Part shown: piece after piece, positions 27,633-35,774 of the stretch | How positions within the stretch are numbered: position 1 is the stretch's first letter | How the letters are laid out: the number at the start of each line of letters is the position of its first letter | From: Shinella zoogloeoides | GTDB lineage: Bacteria; Pseudomonadota; Alphaproteobacteria; Rhizobiales; Rhizobiaceae | Direction: 5' to 3' | DNA length: 64,000 nt | NCBI RefSeq assembly: GCF_022682305.1 | Contig: NZ_CP093528.1 | Location: forward strand, 633,501 to 697,500 | Translations under genes and position numbers: made by a program | The notes under the pieces: generated by a model | Database searches by the model: none | The model's input: the letters and a program-made list of their open reading frames with translations, nothing else | Told to the model about the DNA's origin: nothing

Positions 27633-28394
27633 ATGGCGGGCCGCTATCCGGACCTCGCGGGAAAAGGCGTGCTCATCACCGGCGGCGGCTCGGGGATCGG
27701 CGCTGCGCTTGTCGCGGGATTTGCGGCCGAGGGCGCGCGTGTCGCCTTCCTCGATATCGCGGAGACGGAGAGTCGCGAACTGGTCGCCTCGCTCGATGGC
27801 AAGGCCGAGCATACGCCGCTCTACAGGAAGGTGGACCTGCGCGATATCGACGCCCTGCGCGCGGCCGTCGCACAGGCGGCCGCGGCGCTCGGCGGCATCC
27901 GCGTGCTGGTCAACAACGCGGCGCGTGACGACCGGCACGATCTCGAAAACGTCGAGCCGGATTATTGGGACGAGAACCAGGCGGTGAACCTGCGCCATCA
28001 TTTCTTCGCCGCGCAGGCCGCCGCGCCGCATATGCGCGCGGGCGGCGGCGGTGCGATCGTCGGCTTCTCCTCCATCGCCTTCCTGCTCAACATGGGTGAG
28101 CTGCCGGCCTATGCCACCGCCAAGGCCGGCATCATCGGCCTCACCAAGTCGCTCGCCGGCCGTCTCGGCCCGGACAATATCCGCGTCAACGCCATCCTGC
28201 CCGGCATGGTGCTGACGGAGCGGCAGAAGCGCCTTTGGGTCGATGGGGACGCCGCCGCCGAGGGTATCGCCCGGCAATGCCTGAAGCGCTCGTTGCTGGC
28301 CGAAGACATGGTCGGCCCCTGCCTTTTCCTGGCGTCGGATGTGTCCGCCGCCATCACCGCGCAAACGCTCATCGTCGATGGAGGCATGCTCTGA
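27633..28394 (+). CDS. SDR sugar dehydrogenase (probable galactose 1-dehydrogenase)
   Basis: A 253-residue short-chain dehydrogenase. The cofactor loop is TGGGSGIG (16-23) and the catalytic residues are a Ser at 146/147, Tyr160 and Lys164 (YATAK). The segment VNNAARDDRHDLENVEPDYW, followed by NLRHHFF, is the pattern I associate with aldose 1-dehydrogenases for galactose, arabinose or xylose. With DgoK, DgoA and an SMP-30 lactonase downstream, oxidation of D-galactose (or L-arabinose/D-fucose) to the lactone is the best guess. Its TGA overlaps the dgoK ATG. Confidence 0.88.
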   Translation: MAGRYPDLAGKGVLITGGGSGIGAALVAGFAAEGARVAFLDIAETESRELVASLDGKAEHTPLYRKVDLRDIDALRAAVAQAAAALGGIRVLVNNAARDDRHDLENVEPDYWDENQAVNLRHHFFAAQAAAPHMRAGGGGAIVGFSSIAFLLNMGELPAYATAKAGIIGLTKSLAGRLGPDNIRVNAILPGMVLTERQKRLWVDGDAAAEGIARQCLKRSLLAEDMVGPCLFLASDVSAAITAQTLIVDGGML

Positions 28395-29323
28395 TGACAA
28401 GGTCCGCTCCCCAACCCGCCTATGTCGCGGTGGACTGGGGCACTTCCAGCTTCCGTCTCTGGCTGATCGGCAAGGACGGCGGCGTGCTCGCCGAGCGCCG
28501 TAGTGCCGAGGGCATGACGGTCGCCGCGCGCACCGGCTTTGCCGAGGTGCTGGCGAGCCATCTCGCCGCCGTTTCCGCGCCCGAGGGCCTGCCTGTGCTG
28601 ATCTGCGGCATGGCCGGTGCGAAACAGGGCTGGGTCGAGGCCGGCTACCTCGATACGCCCGCCGCGCTATCCGCCATTCCGGCCGCTGCCGTGCGCATTC
28701 CCGGGGTCGAGGCGGATATCCGCATCCTGCCCGGTCTTGCCCAGCGCGATGCGGCAGCCCCGGACGTCATGCGCGGCGAGGAGACGCAACTGCTCGGCGC
28801 GGCCGGCGAACTCGGCGGCGGCAACCACCTCGTCTGCATGCCCGGCACGCACAGCAAGTGGGTGCGACTATCCGGCGGCAAGGTCGAGGGCTTCTCCACC
28901 TTCATGACCGGCGAGCTTTTCGAGGCCGTCGCGAAGCACACCATCCTCAGCCACGCCATCGCCGAGGCCGGCGCGGTCCCCGGCGACAGCGCCGCCTTCC
29001 GCACCGCCGTGAAGCGCATGGTGGAAAACCCGGCGCTGGCGACGAGCCAGCTCTTCTCCGTGCGCGCCGGTTCGCTGATCGCGGGCCTTTCGCCGGAAGA
29101 CGCCCGGGCGCGGCTGTCGGGCACGCTCATCGGGCTGGAGATCGCCGGTGCGCTGTCGATGGTCGCCGAGGGCACGCCGGTGGCGCTCGTCGTCTCGGGC
29201 GGGCTTGGCGCGCTCTACAGGCAGGCGCTTGCCGCCGCCGGCCTCTCCCCCTCTGTCATCGATGCCGATACCGCCGTGCGAAACGGCCTTGCCGCGGGCG
29301 CCAGGGCGCTCTGGTCCCTCTGA
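28394..29323 (+). CDS. dgoK: 2-dehydro-3-deoxygalactonokinase DgoK
   Basis: DgoK phosphorylates 2-keto-3-deoxygalactonate at C6 in the galactonate branch of the De Ley-Doudoroff pathway. The 309-residue protein begins with the phosphate-binding motif VAVDWGTSSFRLWLI and contains MPGTHSKWVRL and FMTGELF, as in DgoK enzymes. The ATG at 28394 overlaps the SDR stop (ATGA), so the genes are translationally coupled. dgoA follows after 13 bases. Confidence 0.93.
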   Translation: MTRSAPQPAYVAVDWGTSSFRLWLIGKDGGVLAERRSAEGMTVAARTGFAEVLASHLAAVSAPEGLPVLICGMAGAKQGWVEAGYLDTPAALSAIPAAAVRIPGVEADIRILPGLAQRDAAAPDVMRGEETQLLGAAGELGGGNHLVCMPGTHSKWVRLSGGKVEGFSTFMTGELFEAVAKHTILSHAIAEAGAVPGDSAAFRTAVKRMVENPALATSQLFSVRAGSLIAGLSPEDARARLSGTLIGLEIAGALSMVAEGTPVALVVSGGLGALYRQALAAAGLSPSVIDADTAVRNGLAAGARALWSL

Positions 29324-29336
29324 GAAAGCGAGAACA

Positions 29337-29975
29337 ATGAGCCGCATTCCCTTCCCCCCCATGAAATATCCCCTGATCGCCATCCTGCGCGGCCTGAAGC
29401 CCGCGGAAACGGAGGCGGTCGTCGGCGCGCTGATCGAAACCGGCTTCACCGCCATCGAGATCCCGCTGAATTCGCCCGAGCCGTTCCAGTCGATCGGGAT
29501 CGCCGCGAAGCTCGCACCCGAAGGCTGCCTGATCGGCGCTGGCACAGTGCTGACGGTCGCCGATGTCAACCGCCTCGACGAGGTCGGCGGCCGGCTGATG
29601 GTCAGCCCGAATGTCGAGCCTGACGTCATCTCCACTGCTGCCGCCAAGGGCATGGTGACGATGCCCGGCGTCTTCACCCCGACGGAGGCGCTTGCCGCCG
29701 CGCGCGCCGGCGCGACGGGCCTGAAATTCTTCCCCGCCAGCGTGCTCGGCCCCGCCGGCATCCAGGCGATCCGCGCGGTGCTGCCGGCCGAGTTGGAGAT
29801 CGCCGCCGTCGGCGGCGTGTCGGAAAGGAATTTCGGCGACTATGCCGCCATCGGCATCCGCAGCTTCGGCCTCGGCTCCAGCCTCTACAAGCCGGGCATG
29901 AGCGCCGCCGACGTGCGCGTCCGCGCCCGAGCCACGCTCGAAGCCTATGACGCCGTCTACGGAGCGGGCCGATGA
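29337..29975 (+). CDS. dgoA: 2-dehydro-3-deoxy-6-phosphogalactonate aldolase DgoA
   Basis: A 212-residue class I KDPG/KDPGal aldolase that splits 2-keto-3-deoxy-6-phosphogalactonate into pyruvate and glyceraldehyde-3-phosphate. The catalytic Glu41 lies in AIEIPLNSP and the Schiff-base Lys130 in GLKFFPAS; the substrate-phosphate segments GAGTVLT and VGGVSERNF are present. The NSP sequence after the Glu and the neighbouring dgoK favour the galactonate rather than the gluconate enzyme. The stop overlaps the start of the lactonase gene (ATGA). Confidence 0.94.
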   Translation: MSRIPFPPMKYPLIAILRGLKPAETEAVVGALIETGFTAIEIPLNSPEPFQSIGIAAKLAPEGCLIGAGTVLTVADVNRLDEVGGRLMVSPNVEPDVISTAAAKGMVTMPGVFTPTEALAAARAGATGLKFFPASVLGPAGIQAIRAVLPAELEIAAVGGVSERNFGDYAAIGIRSFGLGSSLYKPGMSAADVRVRARATLEAYDAVYGAGR

Positions 29976-30856
29976 CCGCGACTCATTCCTTCTCCGGCCG
30001 CACGCTCTGCGACGTGGACTGCCAGCTCGGGGAAGGCCCGACCTACGACCCGGCGAGCGGGAAGGCCTTCTGGTTCGATATCAAGGGCCAGAAGCTGCAC
30101 GAACTCCACCTCGCGACGATGGCGAAGGTCGTGCACGACCTGCCGTTCCTCGGCAGCGTGCTGGCCGTCGTCGATGCCGGGCGCCAGCTTGTCGTTTCCG
30201 ACAAGGGCCTCTTCATCCGCACCGTCGCCGATGGCGCGCTCGCGCCCTTCGTCACGCTGGAGGACAACGCGGCGAACCGCTCCAACGATGGGCGCGTGCA
30301 CCCCTCCGGCGCGCTCTGGGCGAGCACGATGGGGCGCAATGCGGAAAAGCATTCGGGCGCGATCTACCATGTCGCCGGAGACCGGGTGACCAGGCTCTTC
30401 TCCAACATCACCATCCCGAACAGCATCTGCTTCTCGCCCGATGGCGCGACCGGCTATTTCATCGATTCCGATGTCAACCGGCTGATGAAGGTGGCGCTCG
30501 ATCCGAAGACGGGCCTGCCCTCGGGAGAACTTTCCATCCTCAGCGATGAGAGCGGAACGCCGGGCGATGTCGACGGGTCGGTCTGCGATGCGGACGGGCT
30601 GATCTGGAACGCCCGCTGGGGCGCGGGCGCGGTCGAGGTTTACAAGCCGGACGGCACGAAGGTGGCGCGCCATCTCGTTCCCGCCTCGCAGTCGAGCTGC
30701 CCGGCCTTCATCGGCGAAAAGGCCGACCGGCTGCTGGTGACCTCCGCCTGGGCGGGCATGGACGCTGCGGCGCGCCTTGCCGATCCCCATGCCGGCCAGA
30801 CCTTCGAGCTGGGCGTTGCGGTCAAGGGACGCTTCGAGCCGGCCTTCAAGCTCTGA
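29972..30856 (+). CDS. SMP-30/gluconolactonase family sugar lactonase
   Basis: A 294-residue six-bladed beta-propeller hydrolase that opens sugar lactones. The divalent-metal ligands of the family are visible: Glu in LGEGPTYD, Asn in IPNSICFSPDG and Asp in DGSVCDADG; the segment NRSNDGRVHP is also present. In this operon it should hydrolyse galactonolactone (or arabinonolactone) made by the SDR enzyme. Translation is coupled to dgoA through a 4-base overlap. No signal peptide. A terminator follows 17 bases after the stop. Confidence 0.92.
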   Translation: MTATHSFSGRTLCDVDCQLGEGPTYDPASGKAFWFDIKGQKLHELHLATMAKVVHDLPFLGSVLAVVDAGRQLVVSDKGLFIRTVADGALAPFVTLEDNAANRSNDGRVHPSGALWASTMGRNAEKHSGAIYHVAGDRVTRLFSNITIPNSICFSPDGATGYFIDSDVNRLMKVALDPKTGLPSGELSILSDESGTPGDVDGSVCDADGLIWNARWGAGAVEVYKPDGTKVARHLVPASQSSCPAFIGEKADRLLVTSAWAGMDAAARLADPHAGQTFELGVAVKGRFEPAFKL

Positions 30857-30872
30857 TATTCCTGCATGGTTG

Positions 30873-30916
30873 AAAGGCGCGGCGTTCCGGTTTTCCCGGG
30901 AAGGGCCGCGCCTTTT
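30873..30916 (+). terminator. Terminator of the galactose-type operon
   Basis: An 11-bp stem AAAGGCGCGGC (30873-30883) / GCCGCGCCTTT (30905-30915) with a 21-base loop, ending in TTTT. It lies just after the lactonase gene. Confidence 0.75.
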
Positions 30917-30951
30917 GCATGACTGCGATCAAAAACAGGGCAATTTTCATC

Positions 30952-30976
30952 GGAACCAAAGCCGGATGTCGTCGTT
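30952..30976 (+). promoter_or_regulatory. Candidate EcfG (general stress sigma) promoter
   Basis: GGAAC (30952-30956), 16 bases, CGTT (30973-30976) fits the alphaproteobacterial EcfG/RpoE2 consensus GGAAC-N16-17-CGTT exactly. It lies about 80 bases before the start of the PRC-barrel gene in the same orientation. Confidence 0.75.
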
Positions 30977-31056
30977 CCTTGTCCATCAGCCGGTGCGGAC
31001 GGGCGCTTTCGAAGCCGCCGCGCCTTGATGCCAACGAGACGAAAGGCAGGTTCAAA

Positions 31057-31722
31057 ATGACCAAGACATTTCTTACTTCCGTTGCCGCTGGTGCACTCTT
31101 CCTCGGCGCCGCCATGGCGCCGGCGGTTCATGCGCAGGACGCCAGCCAGCCGGCCGCCGGCCAGACCATGGAACAGCCCGGCATGACGGGCGAGGCCGCC
31201 AAGGGCACGACCCCGGACGACACGGCGCAGGCCCCCGCGACCACACCCGCCGAGGACACGGCCCAGACGCCGGTGACGCCCGCTGAGGACACCGCGCAGG
31301 CTCCGGCCGGTGACGGCACCTATCTGACGGCCCAGTCGGACGAGCAGATCAGCGCCAACACCTATATTGGCCAGGCGGTCTACAACAGCGCCGATGAGAG
31401 CATCGGCAAGATCTCCGACCTCATCATGGCAAAGAGCGGCGGCATCGACGCGGCCGTCATCGGCGTCGGCGGTTTCCTGGGTATCGGCGAGAAGTGGCTC
31501 GCGGTGCCGTTCGAGAAGATCGCGATCACGCAGGTCCCGGATTCGGACGACGTCAAGCTGACGACCACCGAGACGGCGGAAAGCCTGCAGGCCGCGCCGG
31601 AATTCAAGACCAAGGCGCAGCAGGTTGCCGAACGCCAGGCCAACACCCCGGTCGATACCTCGACGACCTCGTCGACGACCGATACGGGCACGGCCCCGGC
31701 CACGACCCCGCCGGCCGAATAA
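31057..31722 (+). CDS. Periplasmic PRC-barrel domain protein
   Basis: The 221-residue protein has a signal peptide (MTKTFLTSVAAGALFLGAAM, cleavage probably after VHAQ). A low-complexity linker contains PAEDTAQ-type repeats, and a PRC-barrel domain follows (about 100-180, with YIGQAVYNSADESIGKISDL and KWLAVPFEKIAI). The tail is Thr/Pro-rich. PRC barrels are small beta domains found in 16S processing and photosynthetic proteins; exported versions are common stress proteins in rhizobia. The ATG at 31057 follows AAAGGCAGG. An EcfG-type promoter upstream suggests general-stress induction. Confidence 0.9.
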   Translation: MTKTFLTSVAAGALFLGAAMAPAVHAQDASQPAAGQTMEQPGMTGEAAKGTTPDDTAQAPATTPAEDTAQTPVTPAEDTAQAPAGDGTYLTAQSDEQISANTYIGQAVYNSADESIGKISDLIMAKSGGIDAAVIGVGGFLGIGEKWLAVPFEKIAITQVPDSDDVKLTTTETAESLQAAPEFKTKAQQVAERQANTPVDTSTTSSTTDTGTAPATTPPAE

Positions 31723-31747
31723 GCCCGGCGGTCATCCTGACCTCCAG

Positions 31748-31780
31748 CCCGGTGGCGATCTCTGCGCCGCCGGGTTTTTT
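31748..31780 (+). terminator. Terminator after the PRC-barrel gene
   Basis: A 10-bp stem CCCGGTGGCG (31748-31757) / CGCCGCCGGG (31765-31774) with one T-G wobble and a 7-base loop is followed by six Ts (31775-31780). Confidence 0.85.
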
Positions 31781-31786
31781 CTTTCG

Positions 31787-32122
31787 CTAGCGGCGCAGGA
31801 CCGGCCGAACCTCTTCATGGAAGAAGCGGAAGTAGGAGGAAATCTGCGCCAGCGCGTTGGTGGACAGCTTGTACTGGATGCCGAGGCGGCCATTGGAGTA
31901 CCAGCGAACGGTGCCGCTGAGGCGGCCCAGCTCCTCGCTCTCCACCGTCACGATCTGGCCGGGCGATATATGGATCGGCGTCTCGATGTCGAAGGCCATT
32001 CCCGTTGGGGAGAGATCGACGACGCGGGCGCGCGTCGACTGGTGCATCACCTTCACCGTTGCGAAGATACGGACCCTGGAGCGGTCGTTCCCTCGGACGG
32101 GCATATCCTTGATGGTCTGCAT
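31787..32122 (-). CDS. PilZ domain protein (c-di-GMP receptor)
   Basis: A single PilZ domain of 111 residues. The c-di-GMP motifs are visible: an Arg-rich stretch RGNDRSRVRI near the N-terminus and D-x-S-x-x-G in VVDLSPTGMAF. No other domain is present, so it should act as a small adaptor that binds a partner on c-di-GMP binding. I chose the ATG at 32122 because GGAG lies 6 bases before it; an ATG at 32134 would add four residues. The GGDEF-EAL gene lies upstream on the same strand, 115 bases away, giving a c-di-GMP enzyme and receptor side by side. Confidence 0.9.
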   Translation of the reverse strand: MQTIKDMPVRGNDRSRVRIFATVKVMHQSTRARVVDLSPTGMAFDIETPIHISPGQIVTVESEELGRLSGTVRWYSNGRLGIQYKLSTNALAQISSYFRFFHEEVRPVLRR

Positions 32123-32237
32123 TCCTGGCTCCATCCCTCAAAACAATGCCATGGGATGGACGATAGCGGGAACTCTTTGCCGGACAGCTAAATGGATCGG
32201 TGCAAATTTAGTGAACTGGCATATTAAGGCACAGGCG

Positions 32238-33593
32238 TCAGGAAGCGGCGCGGCCTTCGACGCTGACATAGCGGTCGGCAAGGAAGCGCAGGGTGGCGAC
32301 CGCGTCGGCCGGCTTGCCGTAGAAATAGCCTTGCCCCATGCCGCAGCCGAGCGCCTTCAATTTCAGCGCCTCGGAGAAATCCTCGATGCCCTCGGCGACG
32401 ACAGCCAGATCGAGGCCCTCGCACATGGCGACGATGGCCTTGATGATGTGCTCGGAGGCCTTGTCGTTGGAGATGCGCGAGACGAAGGCGCGGTCGATCT
32501 TCACCTTGTCGAAGGTGAAATCGCGCAGGCGCCCGAGGCTCGACTGGCCGGTGCCGAAATCGTCGAGCGAGATGCGCACGCCCGCCGCCCGCAGTTCGCC
32601 CACGATCTTCTGCGCGGTGTCGGCGTCGGTCATCACGGCCGTTTCGGTGATCTCCAGCTCCAGCCGGCGCGGGTCCAGGCCGACGCGGTTGAGGATCGCC
32701 AGCGTGTTGAACGCCGTCTTGGGATCCATCAACTGGGCGGAGGAGAGGTTGAAGGAGAGGAAAAGCTCTTTCGGCCAGGACAGGGCCGCTTCCGCCGCCT
32801 TGCGCAGCAGTGTATCGGAAAGCGCGTCGATGAAGCCGCGCTCCTCGGCGAGCGGCACGAAGACGGCTGGCGAGACATAGCCGAGATCGGCGTCGCACCA
32901 GCGCGCCAGTGCCTCGAAGCCCACCACCGTGTCGTCGCGCAGGCTGACGATCGGCTGGAAGTGCACGTCCACCTCGTTAGCGATGATGGCGTTGCGCAGC
33001 GCCTGCTCGAGCTGCGTCGCCCGCTTCATCTCCAGGGCGATTTCCTGGGAATAGACGGTGATCTGGCCGCGGCCCCGGCGTTTCGAGCGGTAGAGCGCGG
33101 TATCGGCGCTCTTCAGCAGTTCGGTGAAGTCTTCGCCGGCAAACGGATAGATGGCGAAGCCGAAGGAGGCGGAAAGCCGCACGTTGCGGTCGCCGAGGTC
33201 GAAGGGCGCGGACAGCACCTCGCGCAGCATCTGGCCGATCTTCTCCGCGCCCTTGCGCTCGAAGACGAGCGGCAGCACGAAGGCGAACTCGTCGCCGCCA
33301 TGACGGGTGACGGTCGCGCCGTCGGGAATGCAGGCCTTCAGGCGATGGGCCACCTGGCAGAGGATCTCGTCGCCCGCGCGCGGGCCGAATAGGTCGTTGA
33401 TGGGTTTGAAGCCGTCGAGATTGGCGATGCCGATGGCAAACGGCGCGGGGTCTTCCTCGCGCTCCTTGGCGATCTGGCGCACCTTGTCGCGCAGCCGGTA
33501 GAGATTGCCAAGCCCGGTGAGCGGGTCGGTGTAGGCCATGGCATGAAGGTCAGTCTGGGAAACATCCAGCGCCGCATGATCAGCAGACTTCAT
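32238..33593 (-). CDS. GGDEF-EAL protein (c-di-GMP cyclase/phosphodiesterase)
   Basis: A 451-residue soluble protein with no membrane segment. A short N-terminus of about 20 residues precedes a GGDEF domain (TDPLTGLGN; GGDEF intact at 99-103) and an EAL domain. The EAL (227-229), the EITET motif, DDFGTG (344-349) and AEGIE are all intact, so both activities are possible. The inhibitory RxxD site ahead of GGDEF is not intact (CIPD). There is no sensory domain, so control must come from partners or expression. The ATG at 33593 was preferred over 33635. A PilZ gene lies downstream and a PAS-REC gene upstream on the same strand. Confidence 0.92.
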   Translation of the reverse strand: MKSADHAALDVSQTDLHAMAYTDPLTGLGNLYRLRDKVRQIAKEREEDPAPFAIGIANLDGFKPINDLFGPRAGDEILCQVAHRLKACIPDGATVTRHGGDEFAFVLPLVFERKGAEKIGQMLREVLSAPFDLGDRNVRLSASFGFAIYPFAGEDFTELLKSADTALYRSKRRGRGQITVYSQEIALEMKRATQLEQALRNAIIANEVDVHFQPIVSLRDDTVVGFEALARWCDADLGYVSPAVFVPLAEERGFIDALSDTLLRKAAEAALSWPKELFLSFNLSSAQLMDPKTAFNTLAILNRVGLDPRRLELEITETAVMTDADTAQKIVGELRAAGVRISLDDFGTGQSSLGRLRDFTFDKVKIDRAFVSRISNDKASEHIIKAIVAMCEGLDLAVVAEGIEDFSEALKLKALGCGMGQGYFYGKPADAVATLRFLADRYVSVEGRAAS

Positions 33594-33728
33594 CAATGAT
33601 TTCCCGTACTTGCCCTGCTTTAGACGACAGCCCAAGATGCGACATGACCGTTAACAAATGCATAGCGGGCGATCCCCAGACCTGCCCTCCGCCTCCCCAT
33701 TTCTAGGGGATTGACCGTCCGTTTCCGG

Positions 33729-35468
33729 TCAGGCGACGATTTTCTCCAGCCGTGCACCGGCATAGCGGCGGTAGATCACCTCGATCATGTCGGGGCTGAC
33801 CGGCTTTGTGATGTAGTCGTCCATGCCCGCGTCCAGGCAGTTCTGCATGTCGGCGTTGAGCGCCTGGGCGGTGACGGCGACGATGGGCGTGTGGGTTCCC
33901 GTCAGCTTCTCCGCCGCGCGGATTTCCAGCGTCGCGTCGATGCCGTTCATGACGGGCATGGAGATGTCCATCAGGACGAGGCGCGGCTGGTGCTTGCGCC
34001 AGAGCGTGACGGCCTCTTCGCCGTTCTCGGCGATGCGGTGCGAGATGCCCATGCCTTCCAAGATCTGCGAGAAGACGAACTGGTTGATCTGGTTGTCCTC
34101 GGCGACCAGCACCTCGACGTCGCCAAGGGCGGTCGGCGGCATGCTGGTGATGTCGGTCGCGATGTACCAGTCGTCGGAAAGCGTGGTGGAGGTGAGGATG
34201 CCGCCGAGCGGCGATTCGTCGTCGGACAGCAATTCGTGCTCCTCCTCGAGCGCGCGCATGAAGTCCGGCCCGATGCCGTCGGGCGCAATCAGGCAGGTGG
34301 TGATGCCGAAGCGGTTTTCCCCGGCACCGCCATGGCCGGGCAGGTTGTCGTCAATGACGACGAGATCGACCGCAAGGCCGCGTGCTTGCGCGAGTGTGAG
34401 AAAGGCGTCGTGCTCGGGCATGTCGCGCGCCGCGCAGCAGTCGGCGCCGCGCACCTTGAACTCGCTGACGAGGATATCCGCGATCCGCGGATTGGGCGAG
34501 ACGACGAGGACGCGCCTGCCCTGGGCGGCCCGAAGCTCTTCCGGCGGAATCTGGTCCAGCAGCAGGTGGCGCTCGGCGTCGCGCACCGGATCGAAGCAGT
34601 TCTGCGCCGGCACGAAGCCGCCCGGCACGCGCAGCAGCGCGTCGCCCGCGTCCGCCATGGCCTGTTCGCCGGCGGCGAAGGCCGTCATGTCCTCCATGAT
34701 GGTCACGACGGCGTGGTGCCCCGGCGCGCCGATCCGGTATTTGCGGGTGACGACGTAGAGATCGGAACCGTCGGCGCGTACGATATGCTCGGCGAGCGTG
34801 AAGGGTTCGCCCGTCTCCAGCACCCTGCGGTCGCTCGCCTCGATGCGCCCGGCGCTCTCGGCATCCGCCAGCGCCCAGACCGAGCGGCCGAGGATGCCGT
34901 CGGCGGCCGCGTCGTAGATCGCGCAGAACGCCTTGTTGACGGCGATATAGGTGAGGTTGCGGTCCTTGATGACCATGGGCGAGGGCAGGGTCTCGAGGAT
35001 TTCCTCGGTCAGCGCGATGCGCTCGAGGTCCGAACGCCACTGTTCTTCCTGCTTCTTCTGCTCGGAGACGTCGACGAGGGTGGTGATATTGTAGCCATTC
35101 GGCAGGCGGCGCTTGCGGAAATGGACCCAGCGGTCGCGCCCGAGCCGCTCGACGGCGTCGTGCAGCTCGCGCCAATGGGCTGAAATGCGGGTGGAGATCC
35201 ACTCCTCGCGGTTGGCGGCCTTGCCGCGTTGTTCGGGCGTGATGCCGTAGCGCACGCCGCTGTCGAAGATCGCGCCCAGCACGTCGCGCAGCCGCGTTCC
35301 GGGTTGCAGCATCTCGGGGGCGAGGGGGAAGTAGCGCGGGACCTGGCGGCTGGCGAAGACGAGGCGGTCGTCCTTGTCATAGACGATCACGGCCGCGGCG
35401 AGGATGTCGCACGCCGCCTCGAACATTCCCAGCCGGATGTGCGCGTCTGACGACGCTACATCATTCAT
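33729..35468 (-). CDS. PAS-PAS-REC-REC regulator lacking a kinase domain
   Basis: The 579-residue cytoplasmic protein has two PAS-type sensor regions (about 15-130, and 150-265 starting ILETLPSPMVIKDRNLTYI). A degenerate receiver-like domain follows (about 305-410; VVIDDNLPG keeps an Asp). The C-terminal receiver is complete (about 455-575; AEDNQ, Asp501 in LVLMDISMP, VAVTAQ, Lys555 in DYITKPVS). I find no histidine phosphorylation box and no HATPase domain, so it is not a kinase. It probably receives phosphate from another histidine kinase. The ATG at 35468 follows GAGGA by 8 bases. It is divergent from corA, with a CtrA-like box between. Confidence 0.88.
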   Translation of the reverse strand: MNDVASSDAHIRLGMFEAACDILAAAVIVYDKDDRLVFASRQVPRYFPLAPEMLQPGTRLRDVLGAIFDSGVRYGITPEQRGKAANREEWISTRISAHWRELHDAVERLGRDRWVHFRKRRLPNGYNITTLVDVSEQKKQEEQWRSDLERIALTEEILETLPSPMVIKDRNLTYIAVNKAFCAIYDAAADGILGRSVWALADAESAGRIEASDRRVLETGEPFTLAEHIVRADGSDLYVVTRKYRIGAPGHHAVVTIMEDMTAFAAGEQAMADAGDALLRVPGGFVPAQNCFDPVRDAERHLLLDQIPPEELRAAQGRRVLVVSPNPRIADILVSEFKVRGADCCAARDMPEHDAFLTLAQARGLAVDLVVIDDNLPGHGGAGENRFGITTCLIAPDGIGPDFMRALEEEHELLSDDESPLGGILTSTTLSDDWYIATDITSMPPTALGDVEVLVAEDNQINQFVFSQILEGMGISHRIAENGEEAVTLWRKHQPRLVLMDISMPVMNGIDATLEIRAAEKLTGTHTPIVAVTAQALNADMQNCLDAGMDDYITKPVSPDMIEVIYRRYAGARLEKIVA

Positions 35469-35633
35469 TATGGCAGTCCTCGCCTGTGTCTGGCATTCCG
35501 AAAACATGCTGATCGGCACGGAACGCGCCTTGGGACACGGGAATGACAGCGGCCAGCGACGCTGAAATCGTCCACCGGAGGGACCGGTAGGCTTGTGCTC
35601 ATACAAGCGCTAGGGCACGTTCGCAGCATTTGA

Positions 35634-35648
35634 TTAAAGCCTGATTAA
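35634..35648. promoter_or_regulatory. Candidate CtrA binding box
   Basis: TTAA (35634-35637), 7 bases, TTAA (35645-35648), followed by AC: this matches the CtrA full-site pattern TTAA-N7-TTAA(C), in a region otherwise poor in A/T. It lies 166 bases upstream of the PAS-REC start and about 50 bases before the corA promoter, so either gene could be the target. Confidence 0.55.
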
Positions 35649-35700
35649 ACATGTCGAGCGGCCGGGGCGTCGGCCGGCGGGAGGCGGCCTGCGGCGCGCG

Positions 35701-35729
35701 CTTGATTTTTATGTTGCGCCGCGCAATAT
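35701..35729 (+). promoter_or_regulatory. corA promoter
   Basis: CTTGAT (35701-35706), 17 bases, CAATAT (35724-35729), close to the rhizobial CTTGAC-N17-CTATAT consensus. Transcription would begin near 35736, leaving a leader of about 65 bases before corA. Confidence 0.65.
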
Positions 35730-35774
35730 GCGCGGCCGACCGTTGACGGCGGCGTCCAATCAGGAGTGTGAGCG

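Noticed and set aside
35768..35770. GTG at 35768 as the corA start
   Set aside because: The AGGAG lies only one base before it, and the added 11 residues have no family match; GTG 35801 is preferred, although this is not certain.
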